This document shows, piece by piece, positions 48,545 to 60,879 of a stretch of 64,000 nucleotides of DNA. This DNA comes from Eulemur rufifrons. Lineage: Eukaryota > Chordata > Mammalia > Primates > Lemuridae. Location: assembly GCF_041146395.1 (NCBI RefSeq), contig NC_090990.1, forward strand, positions 45,828,001-45,892,000. The letters run 5' to 3'. Numbering within the stretch: the first letter of the stretch is position 1; every line of letters starts with the position of its first letter. The position numbers were made by a program, and so were the translations under genes. The notes under the pieces are model-generated. The model was not told where the DNA came from and made no database searches. It was given only the letters and a program-made list of their open reading frames with translations.

Positions 48545-50415
48545 TAAAATATGTTTCAAATTGAAATTTGCACCTAACACTGCCACAACAAAACAATTTC
48601 ATTCTGTAAAAACACAGGCTGAAAACCATTGATCAACTCCTAGACTTTCCCAGTGGGTCATATGCAAGGTAATTTTAGGTGGCACATAAACATTTTTATG
48701 TCAATAATAATGTATTTATTTAAATTTCCATTAAATGTCTATTAAATATTGGTTTTCCCATTTGATATCATGATATACATTCTATTTTACTACTAAATGC
48801 TTTATAAAATTAAGGAATGTGAGTTAAAGCAAAATATCAAGTAACTAGTAGTACAAGTGAATATAGAAAAAATTTGAGGTTAATAGAAAAATGGCCGAAG
48901 TTTGGTAAACCCTAATTTAATATGATCCACTTGTCAATCCAAGTGGGGAATTGGAGGACCAAAAAAGGTATTCTTTGGTGGTAGGTGAGAACTTGCCCCT
49001 ATTTATCCTCATTCCCAATCTAGGGGTGCTATCTTTTTCTTGCAAGAGCAAGATGGGCATGCTCTGCCCCAAGCTATGATGGTTTTGTCATGTAACATAT
49101 GTGACAAACCAAAAAAGAAATTAACTCTTAATTGACAATCTACAATAAAACAAAGTCAAATATCTGTAAATACAACTTCTTAGGGCTTTCCTGAGCATAT
49201 CTGGGTATTTTCAGTTGCTAAATATGGGAAACATCATACAAACAGGCTTAAAATACAAAAGACTATACTGGCTTTTGTCATTGAAAAGTCCACATATAGC
49301 ACAGCCTTCAGTCATGGCTTGATCCAGCAACTGACAGCTACCCAGTTTCTTCATTCTACCTTCTTTGGAGTCTTAAGACAGGAATCTCCCATGTTACTTC
49401 TCCATTCCTATATGACAAGAAAAAATCTCAGCATGCCAGCAAAATACTTGAGAGTCACTCTGTTTGAATCCATAGGCCCTATGACCATCCTTAAACCAAA
49501 ACTGGCCAGAGGATGAAAGACACTGTTTGAATTAACACAAACCTGTAGTGGAACCTGGAACCACTGAGGCTCTAAAAGTCAATTGGAGGCTGTTGGGATT
49601 GGAGACAGGTGAGAAAAAAGGCTGGCACTGCAGCCACAAATATCCAGTGTAGTGAAGACAGAGTAGTAATGTCACTGTAATAGAAAGTCCTTAGATTTCA
49701 TCTGGAAAGGATGTTGGGTACATCCAAGGATATGTCATAGTCTTCAGAGATGTTTATGAAGTACCCATATGCAAGGGAGAAAAAGCACTTCCAGCTACCT
49801 CAGGTATGCATGGCCAATGTCCACAAGCACATATGTATGAATTTCTCCTTGTTTAATACCACTATGGAAGTATGTTTCCCACTACCTTCCAGGCTGCGTC
49901 ATTGGCCTACTTAAGAACAAACTAGTGGCTTTATAAAATGGAAGGGTAATGGTGCAAAAATAATCCAATAGAATGTTATCTGGAAGCCAAAATATAAAAA
50001 ATAAAACCATAGTTTTACTATTTGAAGTTGAGATTTGAGTTAGAGGAAAGTTAAGTGACTCTGAGAAGCAGAGCTGTTTTCCAATGAAGGTGTTGGAAAA
50101 CCCTCCTAGTTTGCCTTTATTTTTTTTTTTCTTTTTAGGGCTCCCTATCCCTGAAAAAAAAAAAAAGAAAGAAAGAAAGAAAAGAAACCTGCCTTGAAGG
50201 CAAACTCTTCATAGTTCAAAGTTTTATCCTTGGAAGTGAAGCTGCATTTTAATAGCAGTCAAAAAAGGGTGCAATTCCTGTGTAGGTGAATTTCATCCAG
50301 CCCTAGGCAGGGATGAAAGGAAAGTGTTGGATCTTTTCCAAAGTCTCTTGAAAATGTAACATGTCAGTGGCTGCTTTCAACCATTATCATTGGAAGATTG
50401 AGAATCATATTCATC
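48545..50415 (+). other. NFIA intron, possible unclassified old repeats
   Basis: 'tcccagtgggtcatatgc' near 48648 and 'ggtggcacataaacattttt' near 48679 resemble an old hAT-like element, and 49230-49600 has a repeat-like feel, but I could not assign either. No exon or RNA gene seen. An A/AAAG-rich tract lies at about 50153-50188. Confidence 0.35.
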
Positions 50416-50419
50416 TAAA

Positions 50420-50640
50420 ATGTATTGAGTAGGGGGCATTCACTTAAATTATTTTATATAACCCGCACATCCAGCCCAAAATGTATATACGTTACCCCAT
50501 TTCGCAGACGGGTAAATAGAGGCTCAAAGAAACACAATGAGTTCTTCCCTATCATACTGACAGCACACTGTTGCATGACTTTGAGCCAGTCCCTTCTTTC
50601 TCAGAATTTGGTCTCCTCTGTCAAATGAGGCCCTTGGCCC
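50420..50640 (-). mobile_element. MIR fragments
   Basis: 'ccccatttcgcagacgggtaa' with 'atagaggctcaaagaaacac' is reverse MIR (about 50420-50560). A short sense MIR-like piece, 'tgcatgactttgagccagtcc', follows at 50572-50640. Confidence 0.6.
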
Positions 50641-50644
50641 CCAG

Positions 50645-52050
50645 AAATGCCTTCCCAGCTGCCTCCAGCCTCTCAGGCCTCAGAATGCTGTGTCGAGCCC
50701 TCCTCTTCCAGTCTGTGAGGTCCAAATCCTGGGCAGATGTCTCTCACCATATGCTGGGGGTGATTTAACAAGGCCAAATGGGCAGCCCCGTGGTTAGAGG
50801 CGCTCTCGTTACACACACGCCGGTTGCTGCCGCCTGCCCAGCTGTCCCAGCCCTCACCGCTCCTTCTTGGAGACAGCAGCCTGCAGTTGCAGATGCCAAG
50901 CAGCGGAAGATATTTTTAAAGCTACAGCATCTGGCTCCTTGGCAGCCTCCACCCACTGGTGGGCCGGGTGTTCTGGAGTTGCCTCTGGGCACTTCACATG
51001 GGTTGGCGTCTGATCCATTGTCTAGGCTGCCTTTTAGAGCTAAGTTGTTTTTTTTTTTTTATGGGGTAGGGGTTCCCTGAAACCAACTTTTGAGGATGAC
51101 CTGGGTCTTCCCTCTCAGTGACATCAGTGTGTCTCTGGATCTTTTGTAATTGCTTTTTTAAAAAACTTTCCTTTAAAAAAAAAAAAAAAAGAAGTGATGA
51201 AAGAAAGAACATTTCCCCTCTGCCAGAGTGGGTTTGAATAGAAAGCTGCTCAGTAGCTAGCTGTGCAGCTGCCCAAATTTCGCCCACCGTGTCCACATTC
51301 TGACTAGCTCAGAACACAGCTTTCTTGGCATCCAAACTTCCCTCAGGCTTGACTATTCCTCAAATGTTTCCCTGGGGAGGTAAGGGATTTCTTTTTTTCA
51401 TTTTTTTTCCCCGTTTATGCAAAAGACTCTGAAGCTTCCTGTCTACATCCAAGTAGCCATTCAAAAAGAAAGACGCTGACGCTTAATTCCCCCTGGCAAG
51501 CTGTATTAAGTTTTTTCTTTTTCATAGAGAGGTACATTTTAGGGAACACCAGCTCCCCAGCCTGCAAACTCAAGCTTGGGGAATTGGCCCTGTTTCAGAA
51601 CACCAGTTTGAAGATGACTTCGAGTGAAGATTTCAGGCCTGGTGACAAGAAAATTATCTCAGTTGGGGCAACAGGCTCCTGTGTCACAGGGCTGGGCAAG
51701 GCACCAGCCTGCCTCTCATCCATGACTTGGCAAAAGTGCCAAGTGTGGTCTTTTCTCCAAACAACAGGCATAGGCAGTGGCTACCACAGGATGCCAGGGA
51801 GCAAGGGTGATCACCAGGACCCAGCCAGGCTGGCCAGAGGGTGTGTTTTTAAGTAACCAGCATCACTAGACACGGTTCTCTGCTTGTCTCATTAAGCTAC
51901 ACCAATACAAGACCCAGAAAATCATTACACACACCCCCAAGAGCAGGGGTCTGGAGCTGACATGGATAGCTGGGGTGAGGGGAGCAGGGGGCTGCGTTTA
52001 TTCCACTTATTGTCAATGGAGAGATAGGAGTATTCTCACCAGCTGAGTAA
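50645..52050 (+). other. NFIA intron, unique sequence with A and T tracts
   Basis: No mobile element recognised. T and A tracts lie near 51047, 51173-51190 and 51391. Overlapping frames on both strands at 50765-51296 show no domain. Confidence 0.45.
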
Positions 52051-52054
52051 GAAG

Positions 52055-52170
52055 GGGAATTTCTAGCACTTGCTAAATGCTTGCTCCATACAGTTTTAAG
52101 TGCATTGTTCGTATTAGCCCAGCTAATTCTCACCACAACCCCAGAGAGTAGCTATGACTATTCTCTCAGC
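52055..52170 (-). mobile_element. MIR fragment (antisense)
   Basis: 'ctagcacttgctaaatgcttg', 'taattctcaccacaacccc' and 'agagagtagctatgac' follow reverse MIR. Confidence 0.7.
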
Positions 52171-52225
52171 CTTATTTGGAATGAAAAGCACTTTATGGAG
52201 GGTGTTAAAAGTAAGATATGGGATT

Positions 52226-52261
52226 GATTTCGAATATATAGCTGATTTCGAATATATAGCC
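52226..52261. repeat. Tandem duplication of an 18-base unit
   Basis: gatttcgaatatatagct (52226-52243) is followed directly by gatttcgaatatatagcc (52244-52261), 17 of 18 bases identical. A small recent duplication. Confidence 0.95.
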
Positions 52262-52469
52262 ATTCCTAGCATTTTCACTATGCTTGATAAAGCCAGTCTT
52301 CCTTCTTTGCTCCCTTTGGCCAGAGGGTTTGACTTTAAACTGGCCAGTAGAAAGGAGCCTAATAAAAATGAGAGGTGTTTGATCAAGAAGCCCCACCTAG
52401 GCACAGGCATTTCAGAATTTTGAGTGGCTGCAGAAAATCCAGTTAAAGCAGAGGCTACTTACTTGTATT

Positions 52470-52850
52470 AATTAATTCAAAATACTTATTGAGTACCTTT
52501 TCTGTATCGGGCATGATTCCTGGTACTGTGAGTACAGCAATAGTGAAGGGAGATGAGGGAACACCAGGTAAGGGAAGGTTCTCAATTTTAAATGGGATGA
52601 GTCGATCAGGTGAGTCAAGTCTGAAAAGTTGACATTTGAGTAAGAGGCGGAGGGAGATAAGTGACGAGCTATGGGGTATCTGGGGGAAGAGAGGGAACAG
52701 CACCTGCAAAGGCCTAAGGTAACACACACCTGGTGTGCTCAAGGAACATCAGGGAGGCTGATGTGCCCAAAACAGAGTGAAGAGGGGAAGAATAGTAAGA
52801 GATGAGGTCATGGTGGTAATGGAGGTAGGAGAGATTGTAACCATGATCTA
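52470..52850 (-). mobile_element. L2 LINE (antisense)
   Basis: 'ttattgagtaccttttctg', 'gagtacagcaatagtgaagg', 'gacatttgagtaagaggcgg' and 'agcacctgcaaaggcctaag' follow reverse L2. Two minus-strand frames at 52455-52742 are translations of this fossil. Confidence 0.8.
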
Positions 52851-52859
52851 TTTAAATAA

Positions 52860-53395
52860 ACATCATCTAATGAGACACTCCCTGTGTACTCAGGTAAAGG
52901 AACAAAATGAGTGATGGTATTCTCCAAGAGTCAAGAAATTAACAAGAAATTATGCTTATAAGAAGAAAGTAGGAGGATCCCTTATGATTTGACAGCAAAA
53001 GCAATGGCTCCATTGCCTACTGCAGTTCCTGGAATCCCACTATTAAGTTCCTAGAAGCCCCTTGGGTTCTGAAGGCAATAAATGGAGATGAGAGGGCACC
53101 AAAGACAATCTGTACCTATTTCAAAATGTTGTCAAGTATCAGAATATGTGCCATCCTCTATTAACTCTGTTCTCTCACTTCCAAGACCTCCTTTCCAGCA
53201 TCATAACTTCATACCTATGGAAATGCCCAAGTATCATTGTATGTAGTTTCATAAAGTGCAGAACTACTGGGCCCAAAACTTTCACATTCAAAGCCTTTTA
53301 GGAAGGTACTAAGGGTCTCCTCTACACTTTATGGTTATTGTCTCAGGCTAAAAGTGCAACAGTCCAAGAAACCCAAGAAAAAACACATTTCACCA
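52860..53395 (+). other. NFIA intron, nothing recognised
   Basis: Unique sequence with no clear repeat or exon. Confidence 0.5.
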
Positions 53396-53399
53396 AGTT

Positions 53400-53570
53400 T
53401 TACTTGGACATCAGGATGACAGATCTGATCTATCACTCACCAGCTATGTGAGCTCTCTGGGCTTTAGTCTTCTGATCCACAAAATAAGAATCATAACTCC
53501 TGCATAGTAGAGAATTTGTGATATTTAGACTTAAAGTCTATGAAGCATCTGGCATACGCCAGAGCAGAAA
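53400..53570 (+). mobile_element. MIR SINE
   Basis: 'ctcaccagctatgtgagctc', 'tgggctttagtcttctgatcc' and 'catctggcatacgccag' follow sense MIR. Confidence 0.65.
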
Positions 53571-53699
53571 GGAAGGAAGACACTGACACAGGAGAACCTG
53601 TGTCCTTGTCATCTATGAAATGAAGGTGTTGGCTCAGTCACTCATTCAGTAAATACCTGTGAACACCTTCCCTGTGATGATTGCTGCACTAGCACCCAC

Positions 53700-54725
53700 A
53701 AGTCTTAGTATTGGATTCCTTGGGGGAAAATGTAAAGGCTGGAAATCTGAGGGACTCCGTGCAGGCTTGAACCCTTCCCCATCACTGCAGCAAAGGTGAA
53801 TTCTGCCTGGTGTTTTCTCTCTCCAGATTTCATTTATTGCTTCATTGCTATAAGTCTAACAAATCTCTTAAATTAGTTATAAAATTATGGCATCACTTTG
53901 TAAATGAGAAGTCCACCATTTTTCATTTCGATGACCGCTGAATGATAGGCAAATACTCATGATTCTAGTAACACTCTCTCTTTAATGCCCAACAGGTACC
54001 TCCCCTGACTCTGCATGAGCTCTGGGGCCCCAGAGATAATTAAAGGAATACAAAGTATACACATTATTAGTTTTACCATTTATATAGCATGTCACATACG
54101 CAAAGTATCCTCTGATGATTTTATATAACTTCCTGGTCTTGAGTAATGCCATTTGATTTACAACTATATTGTTAGAATAATACTGCGTTTTGGGGCAGAC
54201 TGCCTCATTATACCAGCTCTAACTGGCCATTCTAATGCCTTTCTTAGGAAGAAAATGCTTATTTGTTTTATTTATTTATTTACCTCTGCAGTTTGTATCA
54301 AAAGCAACATTTTCCAAAGTACATGGCAAGGAACAAGAGTTACATTGAAATTTAGTGTAAAAAAAAAAAAAAAAGTGTTTCATGGTCAAGTAAGTTCAAC
54401 AGTGAAATAGGTAACTTGTAAACACAATAGAGTTTTAGTTTGCAGCATTTCCTAAAGTTACAAAACTAGTCAATTAAACAAGAAGCGGAGGGTGGGGGTG
54501 TCTCATGGAGGGCAATCCTGAAAGCAATTGTGGGTGATTTGTTTCCCTGATCTTTCTATAAATCTGTTTGGTAGGGGTAGTAGTCATTCCCCTGCACCTG
54601 GATGACTTTTCCGACATCTCTTAGGCAATGACTCAACAAAGAGATTAGGATATCAATGAATATGTCAATCTTCTGGGCTGGCTGCTGCAGACAGGTGGCT
54701 TGCCTTCATACGTTGGGTGTGCCTG
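53700..54725 (+). other. NFIA intron, unique sequence
   Basis: No repeat family recognised apart from a 15-base A tract near 54360. Confidence 0.45.
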
Positions 54726-54733
54726 GCATTGTG

Positions 54734-54766
54734 TCTCTCCCTCTCTCTCTCTCTCTCTCTCCCTCC
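54734..54766. repeat. (CT)n microsatellite
   Basis: An imperfect CT run of about 33 bases; the Ser-Leu repeat in the local frame comes from it. Confidence 0.93.
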
Positions 54767-54769
54767 ATC

Positions 54770-55640
54770 TCTTCCCCTAGCTGGCTTATCCTGATTTCTG
54801 GCCCCTTCATGGTTGGGACACAGAGTTGGGGAGAGGGAGCTGGAAAGAGGTGTAGGAAAGTTCTTACCCGATAGGAACTTTGCTTAGATGGCTTTGAGAT
54901 CTCTGGGCACAGCAGGGGTTAAGAGCTGCCTTTGCTGTCAAGTGTACTTTCATGGGGCCTCAGAGGGTCCCCTGCTAGGTCCCCCCAACCCCCTGCTGCC
55001 TCTCCCTTGATTTCATGTCCCTCCTTCAGTCGACTGCCTCTGATCCTCCTGAAGCCGCAGCCATTGATGCACATCACTGATGTCCTTGCTTTGAGGGCCT
55101 TCTCCTTGCAGGCTGCCCTTTGATGCAGGAGCCCGTTCGTAGAGGACCCTGTGGGGACAGATGGAAAACTCAGATGGAGCAATCGAAGAGGGTTTAATGA
55201 TGGACTGTTTACAAAGAATGGGCATGGGACAGCGACACCAACAAGAGAGGTGAAGTGACCTGAAACTGGCCAGAGTAGAGAGCTGTACCACCCCTAGGCC
55301 TAAAGGGACAGCAAAGGGAAACCTGGAGTAGAGGACCACCCAACAGGAGCGAGGCCTTCCCTAGCGCACCGCACCGTTCTGCCAACCGCCAACCCAGCAG
55401 GGAGGCAGCCCAGGGAATGAATACCCCGACCTCTCTCCTCCTGTTCTCCAGTCTCTCCTGGTGCCTCCTAGTGGCCAAACCCAACCAGAAGGCAGAGGGC
55501 AAGCGAGCCCCGTTGAGGTGCCCACTTGAGGTCAGCCTCCTACAGCACAGAACAGGTGCCGAAGGGCAGAGAGTAGATTTAGGGGCAAACCCAGTATTCA
55601 TCCATGTCTTGAGGAAGAGATCGTTCCCCAGCTCCTGGAC
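54770..55640 (+). other. NFIA intron, unique GC-richer sequence
   Basis: Overlapping frames of 85-130 residues on both strands (54919-55601 minus, 55417-55785 plus) share bases and show no recognisable domain or splice structure. The segment carries the CTCF-like site at 55460. Confidence 0.4.
55460..55474 (-). promoter_or_regulatory. CTCF-like binding site
   Basis: GGTGCCTCCTAGTGG matches the reverse-complement CTCF core (RSYGCCMYCTRSTGG) at 14 of 15 positions; the exception is T at the M position. The motif therefore points along the minus strand. Occupancy is unknown. Confidence 0.5.
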
Positions 55641-56060
55641 TGGGCCCTGCTCACCTCATCGGCTTCCTCTTCAACTGCCTTCTCTCTTACTCTGCCCACC
55701 CCAGTTGTTCCAGACATCTCTCCATCACTCCAACCGCACATTTGTTCCCTCCACCTGGAATGTTCTTTTTCTACTCTTCACCTAGTGAAATCCTTTTTCA
55801 TCCTTTATGACTCATTTTAAGCATCACTTACTCTGGGAATCTTCCATAAAAAAAAAAAAAACAAAAACAAAAATCCTAGACCTCTTTTACACATGGATTT
55901 GCGAATGTAGAATTCATCAATTATTTTCAATTACAACCAATTCTCTCTTCTCCCCTCAGGACACAAGCTCTTTGAGGGCAGGGTTTTTGTCGGCCTCGTC
56001 CACTCCTTTTTCCCTAGAGCCTGCACATAGCAGGAGCTCAGGAAAGGTTTGCTGAACAAT
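55640..56060 (+). mobile_element. L2 LINE 3' region with internal A tract
   Basis: 'ccctccacctggaatgttc', 'gacacaagctctttgagggc', 'agggtttttgtcggcctcg' and 'gcacatagcaggagctcagg' follow sense L2. An A-rich tract (about 55848-55873) interrupts it. A short MIR-like piece, 'gggcctcagtttcccaaatag', follows at 56075-56095. Confidence 0.82.
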
Positions 56061-56109
56061 CGACTTCTGCTGTCTGGGCCTCAGTTTCCCAAATAGAAAA
56101 TGAGGGACT

Positions 56110-56960
56110 TAACGCCGACGAAGTGAAAGGCCCCTTTGAGCTCTCAGATTCTCTGAAATGTAAACGCTTGTCCCACAGGTGAGACCCTCTTGACTTCTCT
56201 GTCAAGAAACTTCTTCCAAGTTTATACATTAACCAGAGAATACAGTAGGGGGAGAAGGTTAGGAAATCTCAGGTTACTTACGAGAGGCGAAAAATAGCAT
56301 TACGGTGGACGTATACAGTTTCGCAAGGAAATGAGCAATCTCTGCTTTGATGGAATATGTGGAAGCCAAACTGGAAGGAATAATTAGATTAAATGGTGAT
56401 GTAAACTGGAAAGGAAGCATTACTTCCTGCACAGCACCAAATGTCTTACAGGTGTCAGCGGCCCCCACCAGCTCGGTAATTAGGGTGTTTTAACTGTCTC
56501 CACTTAACTATGTGCAAGTGATTGAAAACGGGAGTTTCATTGAGACCCCTGGCACCAAAACATTTTGGTGAAATGAGCTTTGTTCTCAGTTACTTGGGGT
56601 AAAATTAAAAAAAAAAAAAAAAAAAAACAGGATTCATGGTAAATGGATGTTCTAATGGCTACTTTTTAAACACTCACAACCCAGGCCTCGGCCAGTGTGT
56701 GCCCTGGGGAGCCTTGTGACCCCAAAAGGTACATACCTGAGGGTGGAGCTGAAATGCAAAACTCTAATTTGAAAGTCAGCAAAGTTTTGTCAAGACTTGG
56801 GCTTTTCCGCTAATTAGGTGTACAATCTTGGGAAAACCAGACCCTGAAATATCTGATGCACCAAAGACACGTCATGACACTTCTGATGTACAGAGAAGGT
56901 GGCTGATAAAATAATGAAAGACCTCCTAAAATAATGAAAAATTTCATCTTTGAAGGCAGG
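56110..56960 (+). other. NFIA intron, unique sequence
   Basis: No family or exon recognised; an A20 tract lies at about 56608-56627. Confidence 0.5.
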
Positions 56961-56964
56961 CAAA

Positions 56965-57115
56965 CTTGCATTCCAGTGCAGGCGTGGCCACTTACAATGT
57001 AGGTAACCTTAGGCAAATGCTTGTTCTCTCTGAGCCTCAGTTGTCTTGTATAAAAACATGGGTATAATAATACCCACATCACAGACCTGCTTGAACAGCA
57101 AGGTAACAGGTTCTC
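56965..57115 (+). mobile_element. MIR SINE
   Basis: 'ggtaaccttaggcaaatgc', 'ctctctgagcctcagttgtc' and 'ataataatacccacatcac' follow sense MIR. Confidence 0.78.
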
Positions 57116-57194
57116 CATAACATGGTAGTGATAACAAAACTGTAACAGATGGACAGGTTGGCCCTGCCATATCCAAAAAGCCAGTATCTTTTTT

Positions 57195-57605
57195 CATTCA
57201 TACATTCATTTATTTAGCAAATATGTATTGCGTGCCTGCTGTGTGCCCGGCCCAGACGACATAGTACTTAGAGAGGCAGCCTAGTCCTTGCCCTCGGGAG
57301 CCTTACAGTCTAGGTGAGGTAGGCGAGCAGCAGACTTCAAATAAACAGATAATTCTGTGAAAGAAAATGCACAGTCCTGTGAAAGTGACCAATGCTGTGT
57401 GTTATTTAGATGCCAGAGCTCAGGGAAGACTGCTCTGTGGAAGTGACATTTAAGCTAAAGCTTAGAGGATGAGTTGGCATAATCCAGGTGAAATGTGGGC
57501 AAAAGATTATTTCAGATTGTGGGAACAGCATGCATGAAGGCTCAGAGGTGGGAAGGGGCTTGGCAATGAGAGAAATCTAGGATGGCGGGAGTCTTGTTAA
57601 CAAGG
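57195..57605 (-). mobile_element. L2 LINE (antisense)
   Basis: 'tgcgtgcctgctgtgtgccc', 'cttgccctcgggagccttac', 'gaagtgacatttaagctaaag' and 'catgaaggctcagaggtggg' follow reverse L2. Confidence 0.82.
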
Positions 57606-57633
57606 GTAAGAGAGGTACAAAATTAGGCTGGAG

Positions 57634-57975
57634 GCTCGGTGCAGTGGCTCACACCTATAATCCTAGCACTCTGGGAGGCCGAGGTGGGTGGATTGTTTGA
57701 GCTCAGGAGTTCGAGACCAGCCTGAGCAAGAGCGAGACCCCGTCTCTACTAAAAATAGAAAGAAATTATATGGATAGTTAAAATATATATATAGAAAAAT
57801 TAGCCAGGCATGGTGGCACATGCCTGTAGTCCCAGCTACTCGGGAGTCTGAGGCAGGAGGATTGCTGGAGCCCAGGAGTTTGAGGTTGCTGTGAGCTAGG
57901 CTGATGCTACGGCACTCTAGCCTGGGCAACAGAGTGAGACTCTGTCTCAAAAAAAAAAAAAAGAAAGAAAGAAAG
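57634..57975 (+). mobile_element. Alu SINE, lemur type
   Basis: A full-length copy with the lemur linker and a tail ending in AAAG units. A 12-base duplication, attaggctggag, occurs at 57622-57633 and 57976-57987. It is inserted at the end of an antisense L2. Somewhat more diverged than the copies at 1293 and 25908. Confidence 0.95.
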
Positions 57976-57989
57976 ATTAGGCTGGAGAG

Positions 57990-58970
57990 GTGAACAGACG
58001 CTGCCGCTCATGTGGATTTAATCCAACATGCAGGGGAAAACCTTTCCCCACACTCCTTTTATGGGACCGCTTCCCTGCCTGCATCCCTGTCTCAATTATT
58101 CCCAAGGCAACCTGGGAGAGCAGACAGTGCTGGTCTGGATGGTCGAAAAGACCTGTGTCCTGGTCTCAGATTTGCCATCTTATCCTCATAAAGCACATCT
58201 TTAGCACACAGCTTCCTTGCTTCATGCTTCAGTTTCCCTGCACCAAAACAAGACTCACGTGGGCAAAATCACCCCAAAGATGTTACCCAACTAAAATACT
58301 CAGATTCCAAATTTCAATTTCTTGCCAACTTCCTTGGATGTGTTGAACATTGGGACAGTCACTTCCACTAACAAAGGGAAGGACTGAGCATCTGCTCTGC
58401 TCAATCCTGCCCTACTGCCGTCCCTGGAAAATCTCAGGGGAAGTGCTTAGGAAGGAGGAGGAAACACCAGGGCCCCACAAAGGATGTGCTATCAGCAAGG
58501 GAAACAGCTGGCAAGGACAGAATGACAGTGTTTGGGGTTCCTGCCAGCCTGTAGGGAGGGGAGAGAAGCCTTCTGCTCCCCAGGAGTGGAGGGTGCCATG
58601 TGATCTCCCAAAGGCAAAGCCCCTCGGAGGACACCTGGAACAAAGGGGCCTTCAGATTTTCCTCTTGGGCCTGTTGTGTTCTGTAATCAGTTTAGTTTCT
58701 AGTCTACCCGTCCTTAGATTAGCCAAACCTCTAGCGAGTTTGGCTGGATCGGGACAGGCTAAGTCAGGTGGAAAGTTAAGGTAATTATCCAGATGAATCA
58801 CATTTTAAAAAAAGGAAGAACGAGTACTGAAGGTGGGGCCTGAGTGCACAGCTTGGCTCCCTGCGAGCATCGGCCTCACCCGATCATGCTCAGCTCTCCG
58901 TGTCACTAGACTGGGGGGTCACATTAATCCAGGGCATCCTGATGTGCAGTTAGGATCTGAAACAAATATC
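57990..58970 (+). other. NFIA intron, unique sequence
   Basis: Plus-strand frames at 57990-58346 and 58350-58784 (118 and 144 residues) have no recognisable domain, and the second is shadowed by a minus-strand frame. I treat them as chance. Confidence 0.4.
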
Positions 58971-58974
58971 ATTC

Positions 58975-59150
58975 GTCCAGCAAGGCTTTATTGAGAGTTA
59001 TAGTATGCTAAGCCTGTGCTAAACCCTGGAGCATCAAACAAAGTTAGATCAGTCTCTATCTCTGAGAATCAGGAGCTTATAACCTAGTCAAGTAAATAAA
59101 ACCAAAGTGGCAAACAGAACTGGTGAACTGTAAAATAGTTAACCCAACTG
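58975..59150 (-). mobile_element. L2 LINE (antisense)
   Basis: 'ccagcaaggctttattgaga', 'tatgctaagcctgtgctaaac' and 'atcaggagcttataacctag' follow reverse L2. Confidence 0.7.
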
Positions 59151-59445
59151 CAGGATGACCCTAATTGTTATGATATTTAAAGAAAGAAGCAGCCAGTGCA
59201 GGCTGTGGGTGAGGAGGATGATCTGCAGAGCTGGGGGGACTTAAAGAAAGAGAAAGACCCCATCATGAAGGAAGAGGTTAATCCCAATTGTGAATTAGAG
59301 GAACAAAAACAAGGAGGTAAGACAGAACACGGAGAATTTAGAGGAAAGCAAGGAGCCACTACTAAGAGATACTGAAAGTTTACAAACTCAAAATCTAGTC
59401 CAATTTGGGGTCCCAGCTAGTAGTGGGACGTTAACTAAGGTACTT

Positions 59446-59899
59446 TGTTATGGGTTGAATTGTGTCCCCCCAAAAAGATACATTGAAGTCCGAATCCTCG
59501 GTGCCTGTGAATGTGACCCTATTTGGCAATAGCATCTTTGCAGATATAAGCAAGTTAAGATGAACTTCTTAGGGTTGACCCTAACCCAAAATGACTGGTG
59601 TCCTTTTGGACACCACCGTGTGAAGACGGAGACACAACAGGGAGAACAGCTTGTGAGGATGGAGGCAGAGATTGGAGTGAGGCAGCTGCAAGCCAAGGAA
59701 TGCCAAGGATTGCCAGGCAAGCACCAGAGCTAGCAGGAGTCAAGGAAGGATTCTCTCCTACGGGTTTCAGAGGGAGCTGGGCCTTGGCAATGCCTTGATT
59801 TTGGACTTCCAACCTCCAGAACTGCAAGGCAATGAAGTTCTGAAGTTTTAAGCCACCCAGTGTGTGGTGCTGGTTAGAGCAGCCCTGGGAACCAATGCA
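59446..59899 (+). mobile_element. Solitary MaLR-type LTR (MLT1-like)
   Basis: It starts TGTTATGGGTTGAATTGTGT, continues through 'tgaatgtgaccctatttggc', 'agcaagttaagatgaac', 'gcaagccaaggaatgcc' and 'cttccaacctccagaactgc', and ends near CA at 59898. This is the pattern of an ancient MaLR-class LTR. No internal retroviral genes flank it, so it is a solo LTR; it is not coding. The exact subfamily is uncertain. Confidence 0.7.
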
Positions 59900-60109
59900 C
59901 ACTCACAGGCGCTCACTTAGTCTTGGTGAAGGTGTGGTCGTCCGTCACAGACACCATGTGCAAGGATGTGAAATAACACTTAGAAAAGTGCTTTGCACTC
60001 CCCAGAAGGAGCTACGCGGCCAGATAAAGGAATTGCATTTCCACACCCTGGGAGAACACTGGGTTTAAAGGAGGTAGCAACCGACAATGAGAAAGAATGA
60101 ACAGTTTGG

Positions 60110-60325
60110 TTCGCGGGTGAAGGTACAAGCTTCAGAATCAGACACCAAGCTTGAGCCCCGCTCTGACTCCTCCTGCCTGGGTGACCTGGATTGCCTTATT
60201 TCCCTCTCTGGGCTTCCATCTTTTCAGCTATAAAATGAAGATAATAACTGAACTTTCCCCATAGAAGCAAGAGATTTTTAAGAGAGATAGCATACATAAA
60301 GCACTTAGCACAGAGCCTGCCTCTC
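60110..60325 (+). mobile_element. MIR SINE
   Basis: 'gtacaagcttcagaatcagac', 'gggtgacctggattgcctta' and 'gcacttagcacagagcctgc' follow sense MIR. Confidence 0.8.
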
Positions 60326-60679
60326 ACCCATCCAGACCCAAGCTTTACCTCGGGGCCTCCCAAAGTCACAGGCTTCTTCCCTCAGCTGCACATCCACTGT
60401 GCAATACACCCAAGCTTCAGTCCCAAACCAAATGCCTTCATCCACCTCCCTCACCACACTCCCTCCCATCCCGCAGGGCCCAATCCTGTCTCCTGGACCC
60501 CTCCAACCCTCCTGGCATCTCCCCTCTGAAACCCCAGCACACGAAATTGCTTTTGACACCATGAGACCCCAAAAATCAGTTCGCCTGTTTTCAATATTCC
60601 CTGCCTTCCCCATCAGGTCGATTTCCCCCATTGAAAGCCAAAGAAAGAGAAAAAAGAAAAGAAACACATATTCTTCAAG

Positions 60680-60852
60680 GCTCACTCTGGGACAGATCCT
60701 GTCCTGGGCACTTTACATCCCATCTCATTTCATTTCATTTTGTGTCATTCCATCCCATGACACCTCTTTAACATGTGTGTCTGACTTCTGTCTCCTCCTG
60801 CTTTAAATATCTCGATAGCACCTGGCACATGATAGGTGCTCAATAAAAGCCG
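60680..60852 (+). mobile_element. L2-like LINE 3' end
   Basis: 'gatagcacctggcacatgat' and 'aggtgctcaataaaagcc' are a clear L2 terminus (60815-60852); the part before about 60770 is less certain. Confidence 0.6.
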
Positions 60853-60879
60853 TTCTGCTGTGATAATACCTTCAGTTCT

